Origin: SXWH01 sp038239865
Lineage (GTDB): Bacteria > Verrucomicrobiota > Verrucomicrobiia > Chthoniobacterales > Chthoniobacteraceae
Assembly: GCA_038239865.1 (NCBI GenBank)
Contig: JBBSEI010000006.1
Span: forward strand, 30,120-94,119
DNA: 64,000 nucleotides
Direction: 5' to 3'
Shown here: piece by piece, positions 1-15,806 of the stretch
Layout of the letters: each line of letters begins with the position of its first letter
Numbering within the stretch: position 1 is the first letter of the stretch
Program-made: the position numbers and the translations under genes
Notes under the pieces: model-generated
The model's input: only the letters and a program-made list of their open reading frames with translations
What the model was told of the DNA's origin: nothing
The model's database searches: none

Positions 1-1
1 C

Positions 2-3040
<3,039 letters not shown>

Positions 3041-3103
3041 ATCGAGGGCATCCTCTAATCGCGGACATCCACATTCCAAAAAACCTCAAAGGACAAACAC
3101 ACC

Positions 3104-7216
<4,113 letters not shown>

Positions 7217-7245
7217 GCGAACCGAGCGAACCAAAAATCCCCAAC

Positions 7246-7278
7246 AAAAGGGCTGCCGCAATAACGGCAGCCCTTTTT
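7246..7278 (+). terminator. Rho-independent terminator of rpoBC
   Basis: A 13-base arm AAAAGGGCTGCCG, six-base loop CAATAA, and complementary arm CGGCAGCCC running into TTTTT. Perfect GC-rich stem plus T-run, placed 29 bases after the rpoC stop codon. It is the clearest intrinsic terminator in the window. The 266 bases between it and the next gene hold nothing I can recognise. Confidence 0.93.
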
Positions 7279-7544
7279 GTTGCCCGGGCGATCACGCTGA
7301 TGACGACATGCTCGCTCAGGCCGCAGCGAATTTGCGACGCGCATCCCGATCCGGACCAGCTCCAGCGGCTTTCGGATGTCGTCCGCGCGGTGAAATTATT
7401 CCACGCCGCACGAATGCCGTTCGCCAGCAAGCGAAGCCGATGACCCGTCGTCGCGACGTTGTCCGCAGACTCCCGCTCAGTGGCTGCGAAAAGGCACTCG
7501 GCGCGAGAGTCCCGGCCGTTCAATCCACCTTGGCGCTCTGTGCC

Positions 7545-8597
7545 CTACGCTCCCATCCCTGCCTCGAAACTCCCCGCCGCCTGCGGCCAGCACAGGTTTT
7601 CCTTCACGTAGCGAATGCCGTCCGCCGAGCAGAAATCGAGATCCTTGTGCGCACTTTCAGCCTCGACGACGAGCGGTGCGGACGTCGTGCCGTGCAACTT
7701 GCAGTACCGATTCTGGTAGCCGACGTACAGCAGCAGTTCCGCGTAGCGCTGCATGTTCAGATCGCCGCTTCCGAGGTCGGTAAACTGCATCGCGCGCTTC
7801 GGCCAATTCCCCTCCATCGTGCGCAGCGGCAGCCCGCGGCGGACGGTGAAATTCTTGATGTGCGCCGCATAGATGCGCGGGCCGACTTTCAAAAAGCGCG
7901 TCTCCCAATCCTCGCCCTCCCAGCAGTGCGACGGGTCCGCATTCACGCCGAGCACCTTGTCGCCGTCGCAGATTTCCACGAGCATGTTGAAATCATCCGC
8001 CGTGCTCGCCGCCGTGCCGGGATGGATTTCATGGCAGAGGAAAATGCCGAGCTTGCGCGCATGGTCGCGCAGCTTCTGCGTCTTTTTCACAAAGCGTTCC
8101 TTGCCCTCCGCGAGCAGATCGAAATTGCCGCTCTTCGCCGTGGGATCCGGTCCCGCCCAAAATCCCCACGGATATCCCGTCGCGAGTTCCCAGCCGAACG
8201 CCACGCCCCAGAACATCGGCAGCGATTTCACCCCGAGTTCTGCCGCGAGATCCATGAGCTTCAGCAAATATGTCTCGTGCCACTTTTCGATCTTCTCCGG
8301 CGAAAGCTTCGCCACATCGGGCGCGATGAAAGGATTGCCGCTCTTCGTCCCAGTCCAGATCGAAGTGTGAACCCAGAACGGACAGTGCGCCGAAATGCCA
8401 TCGAGCCGCATCTCCCGGCTGTCGAACACCGCGCGGATGTCCTTCGCCTTCTTCAGCCCCTTTTCGCCGTTCAGCATGTAGTTGCTCGGCTGCGCGCCAG
8501 TCGCGCCCGCGGCCTTGGCATAGTCGAGAAATTGGTCGAGCGGCTTTGCGCCATGCTGAGCGCCTTCGATGGAGGGGTGGTATGCGTTCTTGGCCAT
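7545..8597 (-). CDS. Sugar phosphate isomerase/epimerase (xylose-isomerase-like TIM barrel)
   Basis: 350-residue protein of the AP endonuclease family 2/xylose isomerase-like TIM-barrel group, which isomerises or epimerises sugars with bound divalent metal. Likely metal ligands are spread over the barrel: E in LCHEIHPGT, D and H in VNADPSHCWEG, H in YAAHIKNF and a C-terminal E in VVEAESAH. I chose the ATG at 8597 (MAKNAYHPSIEG) because it starts the conserved first strand; an upstream in-frame start at 8654 would add 19 low-complexity basic residues. No signal peptide is seen, so it is probably cytoplasmic. The exact substrate cannot be told from sequence. It is a single gene, with no operon partner on minus within 180 bases. 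Confidence 0.85.
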   Translation of the reverse strand: MAKNAYHPSIEGAQHGAKPLDQFLDYAKAAGATGAQPSNYMLNGEKGLKKAKDIRAVFDSREMRLDGISAHCPFWVHTSIWTGTKSGNPFIAPDVAKLSPEKIEKWHETYLLKLMDLAAELGVKSLPMFWGVAFGWELATGYPWGFWAGPDPTAKSGNFDLLAEGKERFVKKTQKLRDHARKLGIFLCHEIHPGTAASTADDFNMLVEICDGDKVLGVNADPSHCWEGEDWETRFLKVGPRIYAAHIKNFTVRRGLPLRTMEGNWPKRAMQFTDLGSGDLNMQRYAELLLYVGYQNRYCKLHGTTSAPLVVEAESAHKDLDFCSADGIRYVKENLCWPQAAGSFEAGMGA

Positions 8598-8783
8598 GAG
8601 ATGGGTCGTCGGGATTGGGGAGCGCGGCTTATCGCGCCCCGACTTTTTTGGCAAATGGAAAGCGCGCGAATGGCCTGCCGGATGGCACGCCGACTGTTCA
8701 CGGCCGGGAGCAGCCGTCCGATCGCAAGTCCCCGCATCACTCTCCGCCGCGCCGAGGGAAATGCCTTCGCATTTCCAACTGCA

Positions 8784-9299
8784 TCACGGCCGGACCGTCA
8801 CCGGCGTGCCGATCTTGCTCGCCTCGAAGAATTGCCGCGCCTTCCAGCGCGACAAACGCACGCAGCCGTGCGAAGCGGGATGGCCCGGCCGATTGCCCTC
8901 GTGGAGGCCGAAGCCCGGATGGAACTCGACGAAGTACGGCATGGATGCGCCGAGATAGTGGGAGCCCGCCGGCGCGGAATCTTTTCGCGTGTCCACGTTG
9001 GGTTTCACGACGCTGCCGCGCGCATCCACGTAATCGCCGTAAAGACCCGAGCGGTGATCGATGTCTTTGCGGATGACGAGAAAACTCCCCGTGGGGGTCG
9101 AGTGTCCCTCGCGGCCCGTGGAAATCGAGGCTTCCGAGACCACCGCGCCCCCCTGCCGCAGATAGGCACGCTGCTCATGCAAAGTGATCAGGATCGAAGT
9201 CTTCCCACCGCGAGGCCGCTGCAGTCCGACCGTGTCGCAGCCGGTGAAACAGCACGCCGCAGCGAGGAAAAGGGCAGCACTTTGAAATGGATTAAACAC
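8784..9299 (-). CDS. L,D-transpeptidase (YkuD family) lipoprotein
   Basis: 171-residue predicted lipoprotein. A hydrophobic N-terminus ends in FTGC, a plausible lipobox with Cys21 as the lipidated residue. The YkuD catalytic signature is HPASHGCVRLS near the C-terminus, with the nucleophile Cys and the conserved His, Gly and Arg. Such enzymes make 3-3 crosslinks in peptidoglycan or attach proteins to it; which applies here is unknown. The start used is GTG at 9299, which gives the full signal sequence. Two tiny genes lie upstream on the same strand (9327-9503, 9514-9633), so a short envelope-related run is possible. Confidence 0.85.
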   Translation of the reverse strand: MFNPFQSAALFLAAACCFTGCDTVGLQRPRGGKTSILITLHEQRAYLRQGGAVVSEASISTGREGHSTPTGSFLVIRKDIDHRSGLYGDYVDARGSVVKPNVDTRKDSAPAGSHYLGASMPYFVEFHPGFGLHEGNRPGHPASHGCVRLSRWKARQFFEASKIGTPVTVRP

Positions 9300-9326
9300 A
9301 GTGAAATGGCGCGAGTAGGGCCCTGG

Positions 9327-9503
9327 TTATGCCTCGTCCGAAGCCGGCTCGTCGTCGGACTTGGCCGCGGCGGGATGTTCCGGATGATGCGGCGAATGGT
9401 GCTGCACCTCCGCATTGTGGTGCTTCTCATCCTCTTTCTTCACATGCTCGCCGTGCTTTCGCTCTTCGAGCTTCCGCCTGTTTTTCGGTGAGGGATCGCC
9501 CAT
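9327..9503 (-). CDS. Small charged His/Glu/Lys-rich protein, unknown
   Basis: A 58-residue reading frame from ATG at 9503 to TAA at 9327. The product begins MGDPSPKNRRKLEER, has no hydrophobic segment, and is packed with Lys, Glu and His (a KKEDEKHHN stretch, then QHHSPHHPEH), ending in an acidic tail SDDEPASDEA. Biased, fully hydrophilic composition with no stop suggests a real small protein, perhaps metal- or nucleic-acid-associated, but this is inference. It sits between the L,D-transpeptidase and a small lipoprotein gene on the same strand. I recognise no family. Confidence 0.5.
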   Translation of the reverse strand: MGDPSPKNRRKLEERKHGEHVKKEDEKHHNAEVQHHSPHHPEHPAAAKSDDEPASDEA

Positions 9504-9513
9504 AAAAATCAGC

Positions 9514-9633
9514 CTACTTGCTGTAGCTGCTGCGCGTCGTGGTCTGCGAAGTCTGCGTGGTGGAATCGTGATGCGCGCAGGATGCGAAGGCGAGGGCTGC
9601 GACGACGAGGAACAATGTGGAGATGGGTTTCAT
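9514..9633 (-). CDS. Very small lipoprotein
   Basis: 39-residue product starting MKPISTLFLVVAAL and ending in a Ser/Thr/Gln-rich tail. The signal sequence ends in FASC with Cys19 as the likely lipidated residue, followed by a short polar stretch. The ATG at 9633 is chosen because it starts the signal peptide; an upstream in-frame start would add 23 residues that would bury it. It is like the small lysis-protein-type or entericidin-like lipoproteins in size only; no family is recognised. Confidence 0.55.
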   Translation of the reverse strand: MKPISTLFLVVAALAFASCAHHDSTTQTSQTTTRSSYSK

Positions 9634-9716
9634 GCGGGAAGGAATCGGAGCCGGCATGGATTTGGCTGTATGCGATCGAAAATATCGCACACGGAACGTC
9701 ACGGAGTTTGCGCCGG

Positions 9717-10976
9717 CTAACCTTTCATCCGCTCGATTCGCGCGCCGAGGGCGTTGAGCTTTTCATCGATGGATTCGTAGCCGCGATCGATGTGATAAAC
9801 GCGGCTCACTTCCGTGATGCCATCCGCCTGCAAGCCGGCGAGGACGAGCGCAGCGCTGGCGCGCAGATCACTCGCCATCACGGGAGCGCCGCTCAGACCG
9901 GCGACGCCGGTGATGGTCGCAATGTGGCCGTCGAGCGAGATCTCCGCGCCCATGCGTTTGAGTTCGCTGATGTGCATGTAGCGCTGCGGGAAAACGGTCT
10001 CGCTGATCGCACTGATCCCGCTCGTGCGGCAAAGCAGCGCGCACATTTGCGCCTGCATGTCCGTCGGGAATCCCGGATACGGCTCGGTCGTCAGGCTCAG
10101 CGGTTTCGCGTTTCCATTGCCGCGCACCACGATCGCGTCCGCGGTGACATCCATCGAATAACCGCTCTCGCGCACCGCGGCGATCACGGTGCCGAGGTGC
10201 TCCGGGATGACGCGCGTCAGCCGCACTTCGCCGCCCATCATCGCGCCGGCGACGAGATACGTGCCGGCCTCGATGCGATCAGGGATGACGCTGTGCTCCG
10301 CGCCGTGAAGCTCCTTCACGCCTTCGATCTCGATGCAGCGTGTGCCCGCGCCGGTGATCTTCGCGCCCATCTTGTTCAGGAAATTTGCGAGGTCCACGAC
10401 CTCCGGTTCGGCGGCGGCGCTCTGAATGATCGTCGTGCCCTCGGCCAGCACGGCGGCCATCATCACGTTGTCCGTGCCGAGGACAGTCGGCCCCTGTTTT
10501 CCGCGGAGATTCATTGTCGCACCGCGAAGCTCACTGGCGAAGACCTTCACGTTGCCGTGCTCGATGCGGTTCACCGCGCCGAGCGCCTCGAAGCCCTTGA
10601 GATGAAGATCGATCGGCCGGTCGCCGATCACGCAGCCGCCGGGCAGCGAGACGACGGCCTCCTTCTGCCGGCCCAGGAGCGGGCCGAGGACGCACACCGA
10701 GGCGCGCATTTTTCGCACGATCTCGTACGGCGCCTCGGATTTGATCTTCTCCGCCTCGACGCACACGGTGCCGCTCGCCCGCTCCACTTGCGCGCCGAGG
10801 TGCGAGAGGATTTGCAGCATGTAGTGAATGTCTGAGAGGTCGGGCACGTTGTAGATCGTGCAGGGTTCCTTCGTGAGCAGCGTCGCCGCGAGAATCGGCA
10901 GCGCGCTGTTTTTGCTGCCGGAGATGCGGACGGAGCCGTTGAGCTTGTGGCCGCCGTGAACGAGAATTTTATCCAT
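9717..10976 (-). CDS. murA: UDP-N-acetylglucosamine 1-carboxyvinyltransferase
   Basis: 419-residue MurA, which transfers enolpyruvate from PEP to UDP-GlcNAc, the first committed step of peptidoglycan synthesis. The substrate loop PGGCVIGDRP carries the catalytic Cys at residue 115, the position that fosfomycin alkylates, so the enzyme is of the fosfomycin-sensitive Cys type rather than the Asp type. N-terminal GSKNSALPIL binds substrate. Last gene of the phosphatase-grpE-dnaJ-rsmE-prmC-murA run; its start overlaps the end of prmC by 8 bases, so translation is probably coupled. Length is standard. Confidence 0.97.
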   Translation of the reverse strand: MDKILVHGGHKLNGSVRISGSKNSALPILAATLLTKEPCTIYNVPDLSDIHYMLQILSHLGAQVERASGTVCVEAEKIKSEAPYEIVRKMRASVCVLGPLLGRQKEAVVSLPGGCVIGDRPIDLHLKGFEALGAVNRIEHGNVKVFASELRGATMNLRGKQGPTVLGTDNVMMAAVLAEGTTIIQSAAAEPEVVDLANFLNKMGAKITGAGTRCIEIEGVKELHGAEHSVIPDRIEAGTYLVAGAMMGGEVRLTRVIPEHLGTVIAAVRESGYSMDVTADAIVVRGNGNAKPLSLTTEPYPGFPTDMQAQMCALLCRTSGISAISETVFPQRYMHISELKRMGAEISLDGHIATITGVAGLSGAPVMASDLRASAALVLAGLQADGITEVSRVYHIDRGYESIDEKLNALGARIERMKG

Positions 10977-11835
10977 GAGTGGTGAAGAGGAAACGGTCGC
11001 GACCCTGGTGATCTTTCAGGATTCGCGTCCGGGCAAAACCGTGCGCGGGAAATTCCGCCGCGAGCACATTCGCCTGATCGAGGCCGACCTCCAGCGCGAG
11101 CACGCCGCCGGCGCGGAGCTTTGCGGCGGCCTCGGGCAGAAGGCGGCGGATGATCGCAAGACCGTCCGCACCGCCATCGAGCGCCGCAGCGGGATCGCGC
11201 TGCACCTCGGGCTGGAGCGCGGAAAGTTCCGCCGATGGAATGTAGGGAAGATTCGCGACGATGAGATCGAGCGGGCCGTCCGCGGCGGCGAGCAGATCGC
11301 TTTTCGTGAAAGTGACGCGCGACGAGAGTCCGGTGAGCGCGGCATTTTCGCGCGCGAGCGCGAGCGCATCGTCCGAGGCGTCGAGGCCGGTTACCTGTGC
11401 GTCCGGAAGTTTCGCAGCGAGCGCGAGTGCGATGCATCCGCTGCCGGTGCCGACATCCGCGATGCGTCCGTTTTTCCAAGTGCAATCCGCCGCTCCCGCC
11501 TCCGCGGCGAGCACCTCGCAAAGCTGCTCCGTCTCGGGCCGCGGGATCAGCGCGCGCGCGTCGCATTTCAAAGTGAGGCCGAGAAACTCGACGGTGCCGA
11601 GCAAGTGCTGGAGCGGTTCGCGCTGCGCACGGCGGCGCACGAGATCGCGGAGCGGCGCGAGTTCCGCCTCGCCGAGCGTGCGGTCGAATTCCAAGTAGAG
11701 GTCCATCCGCTTTTTGCCCGTCACGTGCGCGAGCAGGTGCTCGATGTTCAGGCGCGGACTCTCGATGCCGCTTTTTTGAAAGTAATCCGTCGTCGCCGTG
11801 ATCACCTCGAGGACGGTTTTCATCGGCTTCGTCAC
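10969..11835 (-). CDS. prmC: Release factor glutamine methyltransferase
   Basis: 288-residue SAM-dependent methyltransferase of the HemK/PrmC family, which methylates the Gln of the GGQ motif in release factors RF1 and RF2. Helical N-terminal domain, then the SAM-binding ADVGTGSGCIALALA motif and the catalytic tetrapeptide, here NLPY (ANLPYIPSAEL) instead of the usual NPPY. The GTG at 11835 overlaps the rsmE stop as GTGA, which supports it as the start; an ATG at 11823 is an alternative. It lies between rsmE and murA in the same operon. Confidence 0.92.
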   Translation of the reverse strand: MTKPMKTVLEVITATTDYFQKSGIESPRLNIEHLLAHVTGKKRMDLYLEFDRTLGEAELAPLRDLVRRRAQREPLQHLLGTVEFLGLTLKCDARALIPRPETEQLCEVLAAEAGAADCTWKNGRIADVGTGSGCIALALAAKLPDAQVTGLDASDDALALARENAALTGLSSRVTFTKSDLLAAADGPLDLIVANLPYIPSAELSALQPEVQRDPAAALDGGADGLAIIRRLLPEAAAKLRAGGVLALEVGLDQANVLAAEFPAHGFARTRILKDHQGRDRFLFTTHG

Positions 11836-12575
11836 CGGGCGGTTTGCAGCTCGTGATTCAGCACGCTCACGCAGTAAATTGCCGCCGTCTCCGTGCGCAA
11901 AATGATCGGCCCGAGCGTGATTGGCCGGCAGCCGTGGCTCTTCGCCAGCGCGACTTCCGCGGGAGTGAAATCGCCCTCCGGCCCGATGACGATGAGCACG
12001 CTGCGCGGCGGCTTCGCGCCATGCTCGGCGATCACTTGCTTGAACGTCCGCGTGTCACTCTGCAGCGACCCGATGAGCATCAGATCAAAGCGCGCGTTCC
12101 GCTCAAAAAAGGCGCGCGGCGTGCAGGGCGGCGCGACCCGCGGCAGAAAGTTTTGTCCGCACTGCTTGCACGCCTCGACGGCGACACGCTGCCATTTCGC
12201 CTGCTTCCGAATGTGGTCCTCCTCCGAGCCGCGCACGACCGTGCGCTCGCTCATCAGCGGCGCGATTTCCGCAACGCCGAGCTCGGTCGCCTTCTCGATG
12301 ATCAACTCCATGTTCTTCCCCTTCGGTATCGCCTGCGCGAGCGTGATGCGGCACGGCAGCGGCACCGCCTTGTGCAGCGAGAGCCGCCTCAATTCCGTGC
12401 CTTCCTTCGTGCGCTTCGCGAGTTCGACTTCCGCTTCCGTCCCAGCGCCGTCAAACACCGTCGCGCGCTCGCCGATTTTCATGCGCAGCACATCGAAGGC
12501 GTGATGGCTTTCGTCGGCGCTCAGCGCGAGCCGGTCCGGATTCCACGCGGTCGCCGGGATGTGAAAGCGCGGCAT
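11832..12575 (-). CDS. rsmE: 16S rRNA (uracil-1498-N3)-methyltransferase
   Basis: 247-residue SPOUT-class enzyme that methylates U1498 of 16S rRNA. The knotted C-terminal SAM site is shown by IGPEGDFTPAEV and LGPIILRTETAA, the two family signatures. The N-terminal PUA-like RNA-binding region starts MPRFHIPATAW. rsmE following dnaJ is common in many bacteria. Starts two bases after the dnaJ stop and ends in a GTGA overlap with prmC. Confidence 0.94.
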   Translation of the reverse strand: MPRFHIPATAWNPDRLALSADESHHAFDVLRMKIGERATVFDGAGTEAEVELAKRTKEGTELRRLSLHKAVPLPCRITLAQAIPKGKNMELIIEKATELGVAEIAPLMSERTVVRGSEEDHIRKQAKWQRVAVEACKQCGQNFLPRVAPPCTPRAFFERNARFDLMLIGSLQSDTRTFKQVIAEHGAKPPRSVLIVIGPEGDFTPAEVALAKSHGCRPITLGPIILRTETAAIYCVSVLNHELQTAR

Positions 12576-12577
12576 GG

Positions 12578-13741
12578 CTAGTGGAAAAATTCGCGCGCGC
12601 GCTCAAAGAAACTTTTGTGCGGCGGCGGCACTTCGTCGCCGAGGAGTTCCGCAAATTCCTGCAGCTTCTGCTTCTGCTCGGCGGTGAGTTTTTTCGGCAC
12701 CGCGATCACCGTGCGCACGTTCAGATCGCCCATCGTGCCGCCGCCGCCGAGTTCCGGCATGCCCTTGCCTCGGATTTTAAAGGTCGTGCCGCTCTGCGTG
12801 CCGGCGGGAATTTTCAACGACGCCTCGCCGTGCAGCGTCGGCACGGAAAGTTCGCCGCCGAGCGTCGCCATCGCGAAGCTGATCGGCAGGTCGCAGAAAA
12901 GATTGGATTCCTCGCGCTCGAAAATCTCGTGCTCCTTCACGTGGATGACGACGTAGAGATCGCCGTTCTGCCCGCCGCGCACGCCGGCTTCGCCGTTCCC
13001 CGTGCTGCGCAGCCGCGAGCCGTCCTCGATGCCCGCGGGGATTTTTAATTTGATCTTGGTGCCCTGCTCCGAACGGCCCTCGCCGTGGCACTGCGGGCAG
13101 GGCTTTTCCACGGTCTGCCCGGTGCCCCGGCACTTCGGGCAGGTCTGCGAGACTTGGAAAAAACCGCGTGAACTCACCACCTGCCCGCGACCGCCGCAGG
13201 TGTGGCACGTCACGACGCGCGAGCCTTTTTCCGCGCCCGTGCCCGCGCACACGCCGCACGCGCTCAGCTTGGAAACTTCGATTTCCTTCTCCGCGCCGAA
13301 CGCCGCCTCTTCGAGCGTAATCTGCATGTCGTAACGCAGATCGCTCCCGCGCTGGCGGCTCTCGCGATCCTGCTTCCCGCCGCCGGCGCCCCCGCCGAAG
13401 AACTGCTCAAAAATTCCGCCACCACCGCCGCCGCCCGCACCGCCGAAAACTTCGCGGAAAATATCGAACGGATCGTGAAAGCCCGCGCCTCCGCGCGCCG
13501 CGCCGCCTCCCTGCGCAAACGCCGCGTGCCCGTACCGGTCGTACGCCGCGCGCTTGTCGGGATCGGACAGCGCCTCGTACGCCTCGCCAAGTTCCTTGAA
13601 ATTATCCTCCGCACTTTTGTCGCCGGGATTTTTGTCCGGGTGCAGTTTCACCGCGAGCTTGCGGTAGGCCTTTTTGATTTCCTCCGCGGGCGTGCCTTTG
13701 GCCACGCCGAGGACTTCGTAGTAGTCGCGTTTTTTGGACAT
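12578..13741 (-). CDS. dnaJ: Chaperone DnaJ (Hsp40)
   Basis: 387-residue type-I DnaJ, the cochaperone that delivers substrates to DnaK and stimulates its ATPase. J-domain at residues 1-70 with the essential HPD (KLHPDKNPGD). Gly-rich linker at about 80-125 with runs of Gly. Four zinc motifs near 150-215: CGVCAGTG, CHTCGGRG, CPKCRGTG, CPQCHGEG. C-terminal substrate-binding domains follow. It is 14 bases after grpE on the same strand. dnaK is not in the window. Confidence 0.98.
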   Translation of the reverse strand: MSKKRDYYEVLGVAKGTPAEEIKKAYRKLAVKLHPDKNPGDKSAEDNFKELGEAYEALSDPDKRAAYDRYGHAAFAQGGGAARGGAGFHDPFDIFREVFGGAGGGGGGGIFEQFFGGGAGGGKQDRESRQRGSDLRYDMQITLEEAAFGAEKEIEVSKLSACGVCAGTGAEKGSRVVTCHTCGGRGQVVSSRGFFQVSQTCPKCRGTGQTVEKPCPQCHGEGRSEQGTKIKLKIPAGIEDGSRLRSTGNGEAGVRGGQNGDLYVVIHVKEHEIFEREESNLFCDLPISFAMATLGGELSVPTLHGEASLKIPAGTQSGTTFKIRGKGMPELGGGGTMGDLNVRTVIAVPKKLTAEQKQKLQEFAELLGDEVPPPHKSFFERAREFFH

Positions 13742-13755
13742 GCGATGATGGACGG

Positions 13756-14268
13756 CTACGCCGCCGGCGCACCTTTGCTCACCACGACCATCGCCGCGCG
13801 CAGCAGCCGGTCACGCAGACGGAAGCCGCGGCGCAACTGCCGGACCACACTCCCCTCCGGCGTCGTCGCGTCCTCCTCCTGGCTCACAGCCTCGTGCAGA
13901 TTCGGATCAAATTTTGCACCCACCGCATCGATCGCCTCCACGCCGCTCGACGTCATGAATTCCTTCAACTGCCGCTCGATCATTTCCATGCCGACCGCGA
14001 TCGGCGACTTCGGGTCGCCCTTGCGCACTTCCATCATGCCGAACTCAAAATTATCCAGCACCGGCAGCAACCGCTCGAGCACCACGGCCTGCGCGCGCTT
14101 GTAATCCTCATCGCGCTCCCGGGCCACGCGCTTGCGATAGTTGTCGAGTTCCGCCTGCGCCCGCAGCGCCGCGTCCTTCCATTTGGCGATCTCCGCCGCC
14201 TGCGCGTCCTCGCCGTCGTTCGGCGCGGCGGATTCGGGATTTTCGGTGTCCACGTTTGGTGTGCTCAT
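13756..14268 (-). CDS. grpE: Nucleotide exchange factor GrpE
   Basis: 170-residue GrpE, which releases ADP from DnaK. An acidic disordered N-terminus (to about residue 30) is followed by a long helix (KWKDAALRAQAELDNYRKR) and the C-terminal beta domain ending VRQLRRGFRLRDRLLRAAMV, a form of the family signature. The start codon ATG overlaps the stop of the upstream phosphatase gene as ATGA, so translation of the two is probably coupled. Slightly short but normal for the family. Confidence 0.96.
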   Translation of the reverse strand: MSTPNVDTENPESAAPNDGEDAQAAEIAKWKDAALRAQAELDNYRKRVARERDEDYKRAQAVVLERLLPVLDNFEFGMMEVRKGDPKSPIAVGMEMIERQLKEFMTSSGVEAIDAVGAKFDPNLHEAVSQEEDATTPEGSVVRQLRRGFRLRDRLLRAAMVVVSKGAPAA

Positions 14269-15680
14269 TTTTTCAAGATGGTGATCAGGGTGATGTCGTC
14301 GTGCGGCGGCTGGTCGCCGATGAAGGCCTTCACGTCACTGGTGACGCGCTGCACAATGCCGGCAGCGCCTTCGGAAGCGCTCGCCTGGACAGAGCGAATC
14401 ATCGCTTCCAACCCGAATTCCTCCCCGTTCCCGTCTTGCGCCTCGGAGACGCCATCCGTGTAAAGGACCAGGCAATCGCCGGGCTCGAGGGCCAGGGAAA
14501 AATCGTTCGTCACCCTATTGAATGCGCCCCCGCTGTCAATTCCCACCGCCATCCCCGGCGGGTTCACGCGCGTCACACTTTTGTCCGCCGCGCGATACAC
14601 GAGCGGCGCATCGTGCCCTGCGCGCACGAGGACGATCTGATCGCTCCGCCGATCGATCACCACGTACGCCAGCGAGATGAACATGTCCTCGCGGATGTCC
14701 GGGTAAAGTTGCGCATTCAGCGCATGGATCACCTCGGCTGGCTTCATGCCGCCAGTCGCCAGCAGCCGCAGCGCCGTGCGCGTCATCGCCATCAGCAGCG
14801 CCGCGGGGATTCCCTTTCCGGAGACATCCGCGATCACAATGCCGCAGCGATCCGCATCGAGCGGGATGTAGTCAAAATAGTCGCCGCTCACGTACCGCGC
14901 CGGCAGGTTCGTGCCCGCGATCTCGAAGCCCTCGACCACCGGCGATTCGCTCGGCAGCAGGATGCGCTGCACCTCGTTCGCGATGTTCAGGTCCTTTTCG
15001 ATCTGCAGTTTTTCCGTCGCCTCCTTGTGCAGGAACGCATCGAACAGCGAAAACGCCGACTGCTCCGCGAGCGCCTTGAACGTGCTGAAGTGTTCGGGTC
15101 CGAAGGGATCACTTTTTCCCGACCGCGCGAGCGCGAGCACCCCGAGACTTTTCCCGGCGTACTTCAGCGGCGCGATGAATGCCGAATTCACCCCGTACGT
15201 CATCAGCCGCTCCAGCCGCATGTCCGACGGCAGCAGCGAGAGCGCCGCATCGTCCGACATCGCGCCGCCGACGAGCCCCTCGCCCACCTTCACCGCCTGC
15301 AGGCGGATCTGCGCATTCAGCGAAGTCGTCGTCGAGCCGATTTGATTCGGGAGATCCACGAAGGGCGGCGAGCCCTTCGAGGCATACGTCGGCTGCAGCA
15401 CCGTGCCCGTTTTGTTCATCAGATAAAGGGTGCCGCCATCCGCCTCCAGGATGCGCAGCGCGCCCTCCACGATCATCCCGTCGAGATCCGCCGCGTGGGA
15501 GTCATCCTTCAGCGCCTCGCCGATGCCGTGCAGAAAATCGAACACGCGCCGTTCCTCCGTCTGAACCTTCACTTTCGCCCGCAGCAACTCCGCGACCTGC
15601 CGCCGGTGCCATCGCGCGGCCAGCACATTCCACGCGATGGACGCGACCAGCGCGGTGGAAAGAATGATTTCAGCCAGCAT
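14265..15680 (-). CDS. GAF domain-SpoIIE-type PP2C serine phosphatase
   Basis: 471-residue membrane-anchored signalling phosphatase. One N-terminal membrane helix (residues 1-24), then a GAF sensor domain (about 55-200), a helical linker, and a C-terminal PP2C/SpoIIE domain (about 240-471). The metal-binding motifs are present: VSGDYFDY with the first Asp, IADVSGKGIPAALLM, LYTDGVSEA and PHDDITLI. Such phosphatases usually act on anti-anti-sigma (STAS) proteins in partner-switching stress pathways; no STAS or anti-sigma gene is in the window, so the substrate is unknown. Start ATG at 15680 begins the membrane helix. First gene of the run containing grpE and dnaJ, with an ATGA overlap to grpE. 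Confidence 0.9.
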   Translation of the reverse strand: MLAEIILSTALVASIAWNVLAARWHRRQVAELLRAKVKVQTEERRVFDFLHGIGEALKDDSHAADLDGMIVEGALRILEADGGTLYLMNKTGTVLQPTYASKGSPPFVDLPNQIGSTTTSLNAQIRLQAVKVGEGLVGGAMSDDAALSLLPSDMRLERLMTYGVNSAFIAPLKYAGKSLGVLALARSGKSDPFGPEHFSTFKALAEQSAFSLFDAFLHKEATEKLQIEKDLNIANEVQRILLPSESPVVEGFEIAGTNLPARYVSGDYFDYIPLDADRCGIVIADVSGKGIPAALLMAMTRTALRLLATGGMKPAEVIHALNAQLYPDIREDMFISLAYVVIDRRSDQIVLVRAGHDAPLVYRAADKSVTRVNPPGMAVGIDSGGAFNRVTNDFSLALEPGDCLVLYTDGVSEAQDGNGEEFGLEAMIRSVQASASEGAAGIVQRVTSDVKAFIGDQPPHDDITLITILKK

Positions 15681-15806
15681 ACATTTTTGCGGGCCGGAAA
15701 GAGAATCCGCGATCGGCCCCGCTGCAAGCCTTCGGTTTTTTTCCGCGTCACGCGCGCGCGGCCAATCCCGTTGCCGCCATTCCGCCTTTGTGGTCGAGTC
15801 CGCCCC

